64,000 bases of DNA from Methylomonas koyamae (GTDB taxonomy: Bacteria > Pseudomonadota > Gammaproteobacteria > Methylococcales > Methylomonadaceae). The notes beneath the pieces are model-generated. The model was not told where the DNA came from. It did no database searches and was given only the letters and a program-made list of their open reading frames with translations. This document shows, one piece after another, positions 1-8,720 of this stretch. The stretch covers positions 117,609-181,608 of the forward strand of contig NZ_PPPU01000025.1 in NCBI RefSeq assembly GCF_006483455.1, in the 5' to 3' direction. The translations under genes were made by a program, and so were the position numbers. Position 1 is the stretch's first letter. Each line of letters begins with the position of its first letter.

Positions 1-1
1 G

Positions 2-394
2 ACCGGCGTCGTCCAAAACCGCATCCTGGAACCGGGCGACATGGCCGGCCCGCAGACGCCGGTGTTGACCCTGGCCCTGCCGGAGCCGCTGTGGGCCAGA
101 ACCTATCTGGCCGAAACCGATCTGGGCAAGGTCCGCCCCGGAGCGCCGGCCAGCGTCTACAGCGACAGCTTTCCCGGTAAGGCTTATCCCGGCTGGGTGG
201 GCTATATCTCGCCGACCGCCGAATTCACGCCCAAAAGCGTCGAAACCAGCGAACTGCGCACCAGCCTGGTCTACCAGATCCGGGTATTCGTCTGCGATAG
301 CCAGGACCAGTTGCGCTTGGGGATGCCGGTCAGCGTGACGATCGATACCCGGCAGCAACCGCTGGCGCAACCGGGCTGCGGCCCGCGGCCGTGA
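2..394 (+). CDS. HlyD-family membrane fusion protein, C-terminal part (5' end outside window)
   Basis: This is the C-terminal 130 residues of a periplasmic adaptor of the HlyD/YbhG (UPF0194) type. The reading frame is open from base 2, so the start lies outside the window. The visible part holds the beta-barrel region: a 'GDMAGPQTPVLTLALPEPLWARTYL' type segment followed by 'LGKVRPGAPASVYSD' and 'GWVGYISPTAEFTPKSV', which is the usual pattern after the lipoyl hairpin. Its stop overlaps the start of the ATPase gene (shared GTGA), so the two are translationally coupled. With the ATPase and two permeases it forms a YbhGFSR-like exporter and would link the inner-membrane pump to an outer-membrane channel. 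The substrate cannot be told from sequence. Confidence 0.85.
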   Translation, partial: TGVVQNRILEPGDMAGPQTPVLTLALPEPLWARTYLAETDLGKVRPGAPASVYSDSFPGKAYPGWVGYISPTAEFTPKSVETSELRTSLVYQIRVFVCDSQDQLRLGMPVSVTIDTRQQPLAQPGCGPRP

Positions 395-2154
395 ACCAAT
401 CCGCTAGTGCCTGCGCGCTGCGCTTTGCTGCGGTCAGCAAGGCGTTTGCCGATACCGGCCCGGCCCTGCGCGACATCGACCTGGCTTTGCCGGTCGGCGG
501 CATCACGGCGCTGGTCGGACCCGACGGCGCCGGCAAAACCACGTTGCTACGTTTGGCTGCCGGTTTGCTGCTGCCCGACCGCGGCCGCATCGAAAGCTTT
601 GGTTTGGATAGCATCACGGCCGGCGGCCAGTTGCACAGTCTGATCGGCTACATGCCGCAGCGCTTCGGCCTCTATGAAGACCTCAGCGTGCAGGAGAACC
701 TGCAACTGTATGCCGATCTGTACGGCATTGCGCAAACCGAGCGCCAAAGCCGCTTCGCCGATTTGATGCGGATGACCAATCTGGCCAAGTTCGGCGAGCG
801 ACTGGCCGGCCGCTTGTCCGGCGGGATGAAGCAAAAGCTGGGCTTGGCCTGCACTTTATTGAACCGGCCGCGGCTGCTGCTACTGGACGAACCGTCGGTC
901 GGCGTCGATCCGCTGTCGCGCCGCGAGTTGTGGCAGATCATCGCCACGCTGGTGGCAGAATTCGGCACCACGGTATTGCTCAGCACCGCTTACATGGACG
1001 AAGCCGAACGCTGCCAGCGGGTGGTGTTGCTGGATCGCGGCGAAATCCTGCACCAGGACGCGCCGGCCGCATTCCACGCACTGGCCGGGGATTGCAGTTT
1101 CCTACTGTCCAGCCCCCGCAGTTCGAACCGGGCCTTGCAACAACGCTTGGCGGCGCACCCCGACGTGGTCGACAGCGTCGTGCAAAGCGGTGCGGTACGC
1201 ACCGTGGTCAGGCCGGGTAGCCGGCCGGATTGGTCCAAGTTGTTTCCGGGCGCCGAAACCTTGATCGCCCGGCCGGTGGCGCCGCGTTTGGAGGATGCCT
1301 TTATTTTGTTGCTGACCCGGTGCCACAGCAGCCTAGCGGATGCGGAGACGGTTTGTTTCAACCCTCACGGCGCGGGCGCCAAACTCGGCGGCAGCCGGAC
1401 TCCTGTGATCGAGGTCGATCAGGTCGACCGCTGGTTCGGCCGGTTCCAGGCCGTGAAAAAATTGTCGTTTCAGGTCGGCCGCGGCGAAATCTTCGGTTTG
1501 TTAGGCGCCAACGGCGCCGGCAAGACCACGACCTTCCGCATGCTGTGCGGTCTGCTGCCGGCCAGCAACGGCACCTTGCAGGTGGCCGGGCTGGATTTGC
1601 GCCGCGCCGCCTCGCAAGCCAGAGCCCGGCTGGGCTACATGTCGCAAAAATTCTCGCTGTACGGCCAATTGTCGGTCCGGCAGAACCTGGAGTTTTTCAG
1701 CCAGGCCTACGGCCTGCACCAGGGCCGGCGCCGGGAACGGATCGATTGGGCGGTGGGCCAATTCGGCTTGCAAGCCTTTCTGGAGCATAACAGCGCCGAT
1801 CTGCCCTTGGGCTACAAGCAGCGCTTGGCGTTGGCCTGCGCCTTGATGCACGAGCCGGAAATCCTGTTTTTGGACGAACCCACTTCCGGCATCGACCCGC
1901 TGGCGCGGCGCGAATTCTGGGCCAGGATCAATCAATTGGCGGCGCAGGGCGTGACGATTCTGGTTACGACCCATTTCATGGAAGAAGCCGAATATTGCGA
2001 CCGCTTGCTGATCATGCGCGAAGGCGACATTCTGGCGGCCGGCACGCCGGCCGAGATCAAACAGCGCAGCCAGGCCGGCGGCGCAGAGCCGGTAACGACG
2101 ATGGAAGAGGCCTTTATCCGGCTGGTCGAAGCCGGCGGCGAGGCCGGCGGATGA
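391..2154 (+). CDS. Twin ABC transporter ATPase (YbhF/RbbA-type, two nucleotide-binding domains)
   Basis: A 587-residue protein with two complete ABC ATPase domains in tandem and no membrane segments. Domain 1 (about residues 8-225) has Walker A GPDGAGKT, signature LSGGMKQKLG and Walker B LLLLDEPSVGVDP. Domain 2 (about 345-575) has Walker A GANGAGKT, a weaker signature (LPLGYKQRLA instead of LSGGQ) and Walker B LFLDEPTSGIDP. The start is GTG at 391, overlapping the stop of the upstream adaptor gene. The stop overlaps the next permease start (ATGA). In E. coli the equivalent YbhF powers an ABC-2 exporter linked to drug tolerance. Export is inferred from the four-gene context. Confidence 0.9.
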   Translation: MNQSASACALRFAAVSKAFADTGPALRDIDLALPVGGITALVGPDGAGKTTLLRLAAGLLLPDRGRIESFGLDSITAGGQLHSLIGYMPQRFGLYEDLSVQENLQLYADLYGIAQTERQSRFADLMRMTNLAKFGERLAGRLSGGMKQKLGLACTLLNRPRLLLLDEPSVGVDPLSRRELWQIIATLVAEFGTTVLLSTAYMDEAERCQRVVLLDRGEILHQDAPAAFHALAGDCSFLLSSPRSSNRALQQRLAAHPDVVDSVVQSGAVRTVVRPGSRPDWSKLFPGAETLIARPVAPRLEDAFILLLTRCHSSLADAETVCFNPHGAGAKLGGSRTPVIEVDQVDRWFGRFQAVKKLSFQVGRGEIFGLLGANGAGKTTTFRMLCGLLPASNGTLQVAGLDLRRAASQARARLGYMSQKFSLYGQLSVRQNLEFFSQAYGLHQGRRRERIDWAVGQFGLQAFLEHNSADLPLGYKQRLALACALMHEPEILFLDEPTSGIDPLARREFWARINQLAAQGVTILVTTHFMEEAEYCDRLLIMREGDILAAGTPAEIKQRSQAGGAEPVTTMEEAFIRLVEAGGEAGG

Positions 2155-3272
2155 GCGGTTTCGGTTTGCGTTTGCGCGGTTTGATGCGCAAGGAGTTCCT
2201 GCAAGTCTGGCGCGACCCCAGCAGTCTGGCGATTGCCTTCGCGATGCCGGTGTTTCTGCTGTTGCTGTTCGGCTATGGAGTATCGCTGGATGCCAAGCAG
2301 GTGCCTATCGGTCTGGTCATCGAGCAAAGCTCGCCGGCCGCGCGCGAATTTGCCGGCGGCTTCGCGCAGTCCGACTATTTCGCGCCGCGCTATTTCGCCA
2401 ATCTGCACGAGGCGGAAGCGGCTTTGCTGGCGCGGCAGATCAACGGCATCGTCCATTTGCAAAGCGATTTCGCCCGGCGTTTGCAAACCAATGCGCCGGC
2501 ACCGATTCAAGTGATTCTGAACGGCGTCGACGCCAATACCGCCAGGCTGGTGTCCGGTTATGTGCAGGGCGTGTGGGACAAATGGCTCGGCGTCCACGCC
2601 GAACACAGCGGCCGGACGGTAAACCGGCCGGTGCAGATGGAAGCGCGGATCTGGTTCAATAGCGCGTTGCGCAGCCGCAATTTTCTGGTGCCGGGCTTGA
2701 TCGCCGTGATCATGACCCTGATCGGCGCCTTGTTGACCGCATTGGTGGTGGCGCGGGAATGGGAGCGCGGCACGATGGAAGCCTTGATTTCGACGCCGGT
2801 GACGGTGCGCGAAGTGCTGCTGGGCAAACTGTTGCCGTATTACCTGTTGGGTATGGGCGGCATGTTGTTGTCGATCGGCATGGCGGTGTTTTTGTTTCAG
2901 GTGCCGCTGGCCGGCTCGCTGTGGGTGTTGCTGCTGGCCGGCACCTTGTTTTTGCTGGCGGCCTTGGGCATGGGCCTGTTGATTTCGATTGCCGCCAAAA
3001 ACCAGTTCGTCGCCGGCCAGATCGCGATTATCGTTACCTTTCTGCCGGCGTTTATCCTGTCCGGCTTTATATTCAATATCGACAGCATGCCGCCGGCGGT
3101 GCAACTGATCACGCATCTGGTCGCGGCGCGCTATTTCGTGGCTATTTTGCAGACCGTGTTCCTGGCCGGCGACGTCTGGGAGGTGATTCTGCCCAATGCC
3201 CTGGCCTTGTTGGTGATGGCCGCGGCCTTTCTGGCCCTGGCCCTGTGGCGCGCGCCGCGCCGCTTGGAGTAA
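2151..3272 (+). CDS. ABC-2 type permease (YbhS-like)
   Basis: A 373-residue integral membrane subunit. The ATG at 2151 overlaps the ATPase stop (ATGA), which decides the start over longer in-frame options. Residues 1-20 carry the 'RGLMRKEFLQVWRDP' cytoplasmic entry seen in ABC-2 permeases. One membrane helix follows, then a periplasmic domain of about 170 residues, then five hydrophobic helices with the family's 'WERGTMEALISTPV' connecting loop. It is followed after 3 bases by a paralogous permease, so the pair probably forms the heterodimeric channel energised by the twin ATPase. Confidence 0.9.
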   Translation: MSGFGLRLRGLMRKEFLQVWRDPSSLAIAFAMPVFLLLLFGYGVSLDAKQVPIGLVIEQSSPAAREFAGGFAQSDYFAPRYFANLHEAEAALLARQINGIVHLQSDFARRLQTNAPAPIQVILNGVDANTARLVSGYVQGVWDKWLGVHAEHSGRTVNRPVQMEARIWFNSALRSRNFLVPGLIAVIMTLIGALLTALVVAREWERGTMEALISTPVTVREVLLGKLLPYYLLGMGGMLLSIGMAVFLFQVPLAGSLWVLLLAGTLFLLAALGMGLLISIAAKNQFVAGQIAIIVTFLPAFILSGFIFNIDSMPPAVQLITHLVAARYFVAILQTVFLAGDVWEVILPNALALLVMAAAFLALALWRAPRRLE

Positions 3273-3275
3273 GCG

Positions 3276-4388
3276 ATGTGGTGGCGGGTTTATGCCTTGT
3301 TGGCTAAAGAATTTTTGAATTTGCTGCGCGACAAGAAAAGCCGCTTCGTGCTGATCGTGCCGCCGCTGGTGCAATTGTTCGTGCTTAGCTACGCCGCCAC
3401 CTTCGATCTGAACCAGATGCCGATTGCGATTTACAACGAAGACAGCGGACAAGCGGCGCGGGATTTGATCGCCCGCTTTACCGGTGCGCCGGCCTTCCGC
3501 GAAGAGCTGCGGATTACCCGGCAGGAGCAGATCGCTGCCGCGCTGGACAGCAGGCGGGTGTTGCTGGTGTTGCACATCGGCCGCAATTTCAGCCGCGATC
3601 TGCTCGGCGGGCACCAGCCGGCCAGTCTGCAAGTGTTGCTGGACGGGCGCGATTCGAATACCGCGCAGATTGCCCAGGGTTATCTGCGTTCGGTATTGAG
3701 CCGGTTCAACAACGACTGGGCGGCCGGCCGCGGCCAGGCCGGGCCGCCGGCGGAACTGGTGGTGCGGGCCTGGTTCAACCCCAATCTGGAAAGCCGCTGG
3801 TTTATCGTGCCGGGCATCGTCGGCCTGCTGACCCTGGTGGTGACGATGACGGTCTCGGCCTTGTCGGTGGCGCGGGAGCGGGAGCAGGGCACCTTTGACC
3901 AACTGCTGGTGACGCCGTTTACCCCGACCGAGATTCTGTTGGGCAAGGCGATACCTGGCCTGATCATCGGCGTGCTGGAGGCCTCGCTCAGTATCTTTTT
4001 TGCCGTGTTCTGGTTCCGGGTGCCGTTGCTGGGCAGCCTGCCGGCGCTGTATCTGGGGATCGTGTTGTACGTGTTTTCGGTGATCGGCGTCGGCCTGATG
4101 ATTTCGTCGCTGTCGCTGACCCAGCAACAGGGCCTGCTCGGCGGTTTTCTGGTGATCGTGCCCGGCGTGATTTTGTCCGGCTACGCCACGCCGATCGAAA
4201 ACATGCCCGAGCTGGTGCAGCATTTCACGCTGATCAACCCGCTGCGCTATTTTCTGGTCATCATCCGCGGCGTGTTTCTGCAAGGCTTGCAGACCGCCGA
4301 CTTGCTTGACCAATACTGGCCGCTGGCGATCATCGGCCTGTTCTGTCTGAGCTGCGCCGGCTGGTTGTTTCGCAAGCGCTTGTATTGA
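3276..4388 (+). CDS. ABC-2 type permease (YbhR-like)
   Basis: A 370-residue paralogue of the preceding permease with the same plan: cytoplasmic 'LLAKEFLNLLRDKKSR' entry, first helix, long periplasmic domain, then five helices with an 'REREQGTFDQLLVTPFTP' loop. It begins 3 bases after the upstream stop and closes the exporter operon. Together with the adaptor, twin ATPase and sister permease it matches the E. coli ybhGFSR set in gene order. No regulator gene of the CecR/TetR type is visible here; it may lie upstream of the window. Confidence 0.9.
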   Translation: MWWRVYALLAKEFLNLLRDKKSRFVLIVPPLVQLFVLSYAATFDLNQMPIAIYNEDSGQAARDLIARFTGAPAFREELRITRQEQIAAALDSRRVLLVLHIGRNFSRDLLGGHQPASLQVLLDGRDSNTAQIAQGYLRSVLSRFNNDWAAGRGQAGPPAELVVRAWFNPNLESRWFIVPGIVGLLTLVVTMTVSALSVAREREQGTFDQLLVTPFTPTEILLGKAIPGLIIGVLEASLSIFFAVFWFRVPLLGSLPALYLGIVLYVFSVIGVGLMISSLSLTQQQGLLGGFLVIVPGVILSGYATPIENMPELVQHFTLINPLRYFLVIIRGVFLQGLQTADLLDQYWPLAIIGLFCLSCAGWLFRKRLY

Positions 4389-4992
4389 GCTGCGCCGGAG
4401 AGGGTAAACGCTACTACCGTTCGCGTTGCGCTGGTCTCAGCGCAAGCAGTCTTTTGCCGGGCGCACGGGAAAAACTCCCGAACTCGGTCAAGAACGCATT
4501 GATTCTGGAATTCGGGAGGATTTCCTGAGCGATGGAGTAAGACAATGGATTCGCGTCGTATCTGCGACCAATTCGGCCAGTTTGGATATCGAATCAACTC
4601 CCGTTTGATGCCGGCCCTAGCGGATTGGGGGACTCGCCGGCAGCCAAGGTGTGCCCGGCGCAGGGTGTAATTAGGCGCCGCGTAGAGGCTGCGAAAACGT
4701 CCGCTGCAAATATTGAATTTAGTTTTCGGAAACCGGTCGGCTAATGTCGAGTGGACTGGAGCGGCATGGATGTCGCCACGCAAGGATGCGTTTTTTATCG
4801 GCCTGCGGCCGCTAAACTTTCTGAAATCGGACCGGCCTCGACGCTTCGTCCGCCTTACGGAAGCCAACTCCCGCCAATTGCACGTTAATATCGGCCGATA
4901 AGCCGTTCCGCTGCCAATTCATCGGCATAACGCATACAATTTCCGCTGGTCTAGAACCTGAATTTGTCCCTCTTTCTCGTCAAGGAGATGCC
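4389..4992. other. 604-base intergenic region without a convincing gene
   Basis: No open frame in this stretch has domain-like sequence; candidate frames on both strands are short or low in credibility. An inverted repeat, CTCCCGAA at 4475-4482 and TTCGGGAG at 4511-4518, could fold downstream of the exporter operon but has no T-run. The right end carries the AAGGAG ribosome-binding site (4982-4987) of the LuxR-type gene. Confidence 0.6.
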
Positions 4993-5619
4993 GTGCCCAT
5001 CCGTTTGTTGATGGTACAGTCCGCGTTATTTGACTATCCGATCGATGCCGGCGTGTTAGCCGAGCTTGGCGTGCAACTGGCGTTTGCGCCTTGTGCCGAT
5101 TTGAGCCAAAGTGACACGCGCGGTTGCTTGCAAGCAGATGTGGTAGCGTTTGCCGACCGGGCGGGGCTTGGTGTCGAACAACAAGTGGCTGAGATGCGCA
5201 AACTGGCTCCCGATTGTCGGGCATTGATCGTGTCGGGTGTTAGCGGCAGCCGGGCCTTGGCCTACCTGCAGGCTGGCGTGGTTGGAGTCGCCGATTTCGG
5301 TACGGATACGCAACGTCTGGCCGAAATAGCCCATCGAGTTCAGGGCGGGGCCTATTATCTGGACCCGGATATCGCCCAAGTCTTGGCGATCCGCCACGTC
5401 AAGCGCTTGTTGGAGCCGTTCAACGCATTGAGCTCGCGCGAGTTCGACGTGTTTTGCATGTTGGCCGAGGGATTTGCCTTGCAAGACATCGCCGAGCAGT
5501 TGGGCATCAGTTCCAAGACCGTTTCCAACTGTCAGACCTCGTTGAAGCTGAAACTTGGCTTGGACGGTCGGGACACGATGAAAAAATTTGCCGAAAGCCA
5601 TGGCTTGATCTCGGGTTGA
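4993..5619 (+). CDS. LuxR/NarL-type transcriptional regulator with degenerate receiver
   Basis: A 208-residue protein. Residues 1-130 look like a receiver fold and 140-205 form a LuxR-type helix-turn-helix (LSSREFDVFCMLAEGF, IAEQLGISSKTVSNCQTSLK). The GTG start at 4993 follows AAGGAG at 4982. The receiver is unusual: the N-terminal acidic pair is replaced by Gln-Ser in 'RLLMVQS', and the usual phospho-acceptor spacing is disturbed (DVVAFADRAG). Phosphorylation by a histidine kinase therefore looks unlikely. No kinase gene is adjacent. Architecture is closest to the UvrY/GacA/NarL class, but the target is unknown. A hairpin terminator follows the gene. Confidence 0.8.
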   Translation: MPIRLLMVQSALFDYPIDAGVLAELGVQLAFAPCADLSQSDTRGCLQADVVAFADRAGLGVEQQVAEMRKLAPDCRALIVSGVSGSRALAYLQAGVVGVADFGTDTQRLAEIAHRVQGGAYYLDPDIAQVLAIRHVKRLLEPFNALSSREFDVFCMLAEGFALQDIAEQLGISSKTVSNCQTSLKLKLGLDGRDTMKKFAESHGLISG

Positions 5620-5627
5620 AGGGTATG

Positions 5628-5659
5628 ATTCCCGTCGTTCGGGAATTTTTCCTTTTTTT
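5628..5659 (+). terminator. Intrinsic terminator after the LuxR-type gene
   Basis: Stem ATTCCCG / CGGGAAT (5628-5634 with 5640-5646) with a 5-base loop, followed by two T-runs. It separates the regulator gene from the PepSY gene, which starts 15 bases further on, so the PepSY gene probably depends on read-through or a promoter inside this region. Confidence 0.75.
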
Positions 5660-5673
5660 ATGTGAGGTGAGTT

Positions 5674-6198
5674 ATGAAGAAGATATCGGTAAAAACCGCG
5701 GTAATGGCCGGTTTGGGTTTGTTGTCGCTGGGTGCGGTGGCGGCCGATCAGGGTTTGGAAAGCTGTATCCAGGCGGTGAAAAAAGAAAAATCAGGCGACT
5801 TGGTCAAGTTGGAGAAGTTGAATGTGGCCGGCAAGGGTGTTTACGAGCTGGAATTACGCGACGGCAACCGTCAGGAATGGGAATTCATGTGCGACGCCGA
5901 TAGCGGCAAAGTGACCGAGCGGGAATCGGAAGTCGCCGATCCGAATAGTCAGGCCTTCAAAAAGAGCGTCAAGGTTACTGAAGAAGACGCCGCGGCGACC
6001 GCATTGAAAGCCAATCCCGGCACCATAGAAGAAGTCGAATATGAGATCGAGGAAAACGGCGCCGCGTCTTATGAATTCGATATCGTCAACGACAAAGGCG
6101 TCGAAACCAAGATAGAAGTCGATGCCGCCAGCGGCAAGATCATCGAGACTGCCACCGAGGAATGGGAAATCGGCGAAGAGGCCGACGAACGGCGTTAA
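5674..6198 (+). CDS. Periplasmic protein with two PepSY-like domains
   Basis: A 174-residue exported protein. Residues 1-23 form a signal peptide (KKISVKTAVMAGLG...GAVAADQ). Two PepSY-type units follow, at about 25-90 and 95-170, each ending in a 'D..SGK(I/V)...E' turn (DADSGKVTERES, DAASGKIIETAT). The mature protein is very acidic. PepSY proteins are often protease propeptide-like inhibitors or sit beside metal or redox systems; no partner is adjacent, so the role is open. The start has an AGGTGA ribosome-binding site at 5664-5669. Confidence 0.8.
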   Translation: MKKISVKTAVMAGLGLLSLGAVAADQGLESCIQAVKKEKSGDLVKLEKLNVAGKGVYELELRDGNRQEWEFMCDADSGKVTERESEVADPNSQAFKKSVKVTEEDAAATALKANPGTIEEVEYEIEENGAASYEFDIVNDKGVETKIEVDAASGKIIETATEEWEIGEEADERR

Positions 6199-6319
6199 GC
6201 AATAATCTCCTCGATTGCGACAGTCCTGTTGCAATCGCTTCCTCTCTTCAGCTACCAGGGGGCGGAGGAGGTTTTCTAAACAAATCTCCTCTCCACTCTG
6301 CTTATTTCCGGCCCCGACA

Positions 6320-8336
6320 TCAGAACTCGAACCTTACCCCGGCATTGATGGCGTGGCGCGAGGTGTTCTCCAGGCCCAAGGTCGTATCGTACTGCACGAA
6401 GGCCGAACCGCCGTAAGGCAATTGTGCCGAAACCGCGGCCCTGACGTTCAAATAATCCTGGTCGACCACGTAGGACGCGGTGGTGAATTTGACGTTGGGT
6501 TGGTCGGCAAAACCGGTCTTCATGCTGGGTAACTTGTCTATCCACTGCCGCTCGTATTCGACGTTGATTTGCGACACCAGTACCCCGAACGGCAGGCTGA
6601 AGCTGCGCATGACGACGGCGCCGACCGCGCTGGTCAGCGAATCGTATTTCTGGTCGTCGATAATCAGGTTCATGCCCAAATTGGCGCCGTGTTCCTTCCG
6701 TCCGGCGATGGACATACGCGCGTATTCGCCGCGGGCGCGCAAACCGAAAGTCCACTCGCCGACCGGCAAATCGTAGCCGCTGGACAGGCTCAACTGCTGT
6801 TGCCAGCCGTCGGTTTTGCTTTTTGCGGTTTCGTTGACGGCATTGCCGTTGGCGTCGGTATAGGCCGTGGTGCGGTTGGTATGGTATTGGTTGTAAGTCA
6901 GGTTGCCGACGGCATCGATATACCAGTTGTCGGTCAGATTCAACGAGCTGAACAGCGATGCGGTATAGCCGCCGATGGACTGGTCGCCGCCGTTGTTGGC
7001 GACTTCGGCGAACGTGTTGCCGTAACCGATCGAGGTACCCAATAAAAACCGCTGGCTGAAGCGGTAGTCGGCGCCGGCCGTAACGCCGTAAAGCGCCGAG
7101 CGATAGCCGCGCTGCACCAGTGTCGAGCTGCGGTCCACCCATTCGAACTGGCCGTTCAGGAAAAACCCCAGGTTCTTGAACGACGACAATAAATCGGGCG
7201 GGCTGTCCCGGTCGCTTTGCAGATTGATCGACAGCGCGCCGGAACCGGGCGTGGCGCCGGGCGCCTGGCCGGAGCGGTCAGCGCTTGTCGGTGCGCCGCC
7301 TGCGGGAGAGGGGGCGGACGTGGGCGCCGCTGCCGGTGACCGGGCCGTTCAACACCAGGTTGTTGCCATTGGCGCCTAGCGTACCCTGGTTGACCAACTG
7401 GCCGCCGACGCTGCCGTCGATGATAAATTTGCCGGGTCCGAGCATGGAACCGCCGGACAAGGTTGTCGAAGACACTCTCAATTCGCCCGGTCCGGATAAG
7501 GTGCCGCCGGTCTGAATGTACTGGTCGACTTCGGTGACGGCCGCCGCGAAAGTGACGTGGCCGTCGTTAATCACCAGGGTTTGACCCAATATCGCCGGCG
7601 TCGATGAGGCGAAATTGACTTTGCCGCCATTGATTGTCGTGGTGCCGCTGACGGTGTAGCCGGCGTTGATATTGGTGGTGTCGACGTTTTCGGCGCCGCT
7701 AAAAGTCGCATTGGTCGCGGTTAGCGCTGCGTTCAGGGTGTTGGTACCGCCGCTGGTGATCTGGTTGCTATCGCCGCTGAAGGTCAAATTGGTGGTGGCG
7801 ATTGTCGCGCCGGTCGCGAACTGGTTGGTGCCGCCGAAATTCCAAGGTGCCGGCGTCGGTATAACTGCCGGTAAGCGTGTGGTTGCCGCTGCCGTTGAAA
7901 ATCAAGGTCCCGGCGTTGACCTGGATCGTGCCGGTGTAGCTGTTGTCGCCACTGACGAACCGGATTGCAGATTGTAGGTCGTGTTCGAGGTTAAAACCCC
8001 GCTGCCGCTGACCGTGCCGGATTGCCAATCGAATGCGCTGTTCGAAGTCAACGGCCCGCTACCTTGCAGTACGGCGCTGGGGGAAGCCAGGGTGAATTTT
8101 TGGACGGTGGCGGCAACATCCAGATCCAGGTTGTTGTCCGTATTCAGCAGCGCGTCGTCGGCATTGCCCGGCACGGCCGCGCAGCTCCAGTTACCGGGGG
8201 TGGACCAGACCGAGTCGCCGCCCTCCCAGGTACAGACCGCGGCAAGGGCCGGCCCCGGCAAGGACAGAAACGCTACGCCCAACCGGACCGAAAATCCTAA
8301 AACGCCCATCGCGGCGGGAGAACGAAACCTGTTCAT
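6320..8336 (-). pseudogene. Autotransporter (type V secretion) gene broken by three frameshifts
   Basis: Read from 8336 downward: signal peptide and passenger start ('MNRFRSPAAMGVLGFSVR', ALAA cleavage region), then Gly/Ser/Thr/Asn-rich beta-helix repeats, a Pro/Ala/Gly linker and a C-terminal autotransporter barrel of about 290 residues ending in RFEF. The coding sense moves between frames: a one-base loss near 7965 ends the first frame at 7902; a one-base gain near 7837 (in GAATTTCGG) restores it; a one-base gain near 7310 (C-rich GCCCCCTCTCCC run) shifts it again, with a stop at 7278 in the old frame. The barrel frame then runs to 6320. The first two changes compensate each other; the third separates barrel from passenger. 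It could be a decaying gene, a phase-variable one or a sequence error. Confidence 0.8.
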
Positions 8337-8429
8337 AAGCGTTGGCCCAGCTCCATATTAAGGTCGTAGACGCGTTATCCGTTGGCCAGCAGCGCAGCCC
8401 TATTCACCGGGGAGGCGAATGTTGATTTA

Positions 8430-8445
8430 TGTGAAGTCTATCACA
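8430..8445 (+). promoter_or_regulatory. NifA upstream activator site (distal)
   Basis: Perfect TGT-N10-ACA (TGTGAAGTCTATCACA), the NifA binding consensus, about 224 bases upstream of the -24 element of nifB. That is farther than the common 80-150 bases but usable through DNA looping, possibly aided by IHF. Confidence 0.7.
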
Positions 8446-8591
8446 CGGATTGTGGCGCCACACTCAAAATAAGTAGGGTTTTCGTCGCGAACTTGCCGCG
8501 TTGGGCCAGGCTATATCCGACCGCAAATCCCAATGGTTTCCGAAATTTCGACAATTCGACGCGATGGTTTGTGCTCTTACAAACATCGGCA

Positions 8592-8607
8592 TGTGATATT
8601 TGCGACA
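8592..8607 (+). promoter_or_regulatory. NifA upstream activator site (proximal)
   Basis: Second perfect TGT-N10-ACA (TGTGATATTTGCGACA), ending about 61 bases upstream of the nifB -24 element. Two perfect copies within 180 bases, together with a -24/-12 promoter, make NifA control of nifB very likely. Confidence 0.75.
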
Positions 8608-8668
8608 AGTTGAAGGTTGCTTGATTTGAAAAATCCAATAAATCATATGGTTACGATCGAAAAATAAC

Positions 8669-8684
8669 TGGCATGGCCTGTGCT
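8669..8684 (+). promoter_or_regulatory. Sigma-54 (-24/-12) promoter of nifB
   Basis: TGGCATGGCCTGTGCT matches the RpoN consensus TGGCACG-N4-TTGCW with the invariant GG and GC dinucleotides at correct spacing and two mismatches. Predicted transcription start is near 8695, giving a leader of about 26 bases before nifB. Confidence 0.85.
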
Positions 8685-8720
8685 ATCTCTCTTGCAACCC
8701 ATTTAAGCGAGGTGAAGATC

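Noticed and set aside
1932..4313. A 793-residue open frame on the minus strand
   Set aside because: It lies exactly opposite the ABC exporter genes, is dominated by His/Gln/Arg (typical of the complementary strand of GC-rich genes) and has no domain-like segments.
4426..4901. Short frames in the gap before the LuxR-type gene
   Set aside because: No ribosome-binding sites, no recognisable motifs, mutually overlapping on both strands.
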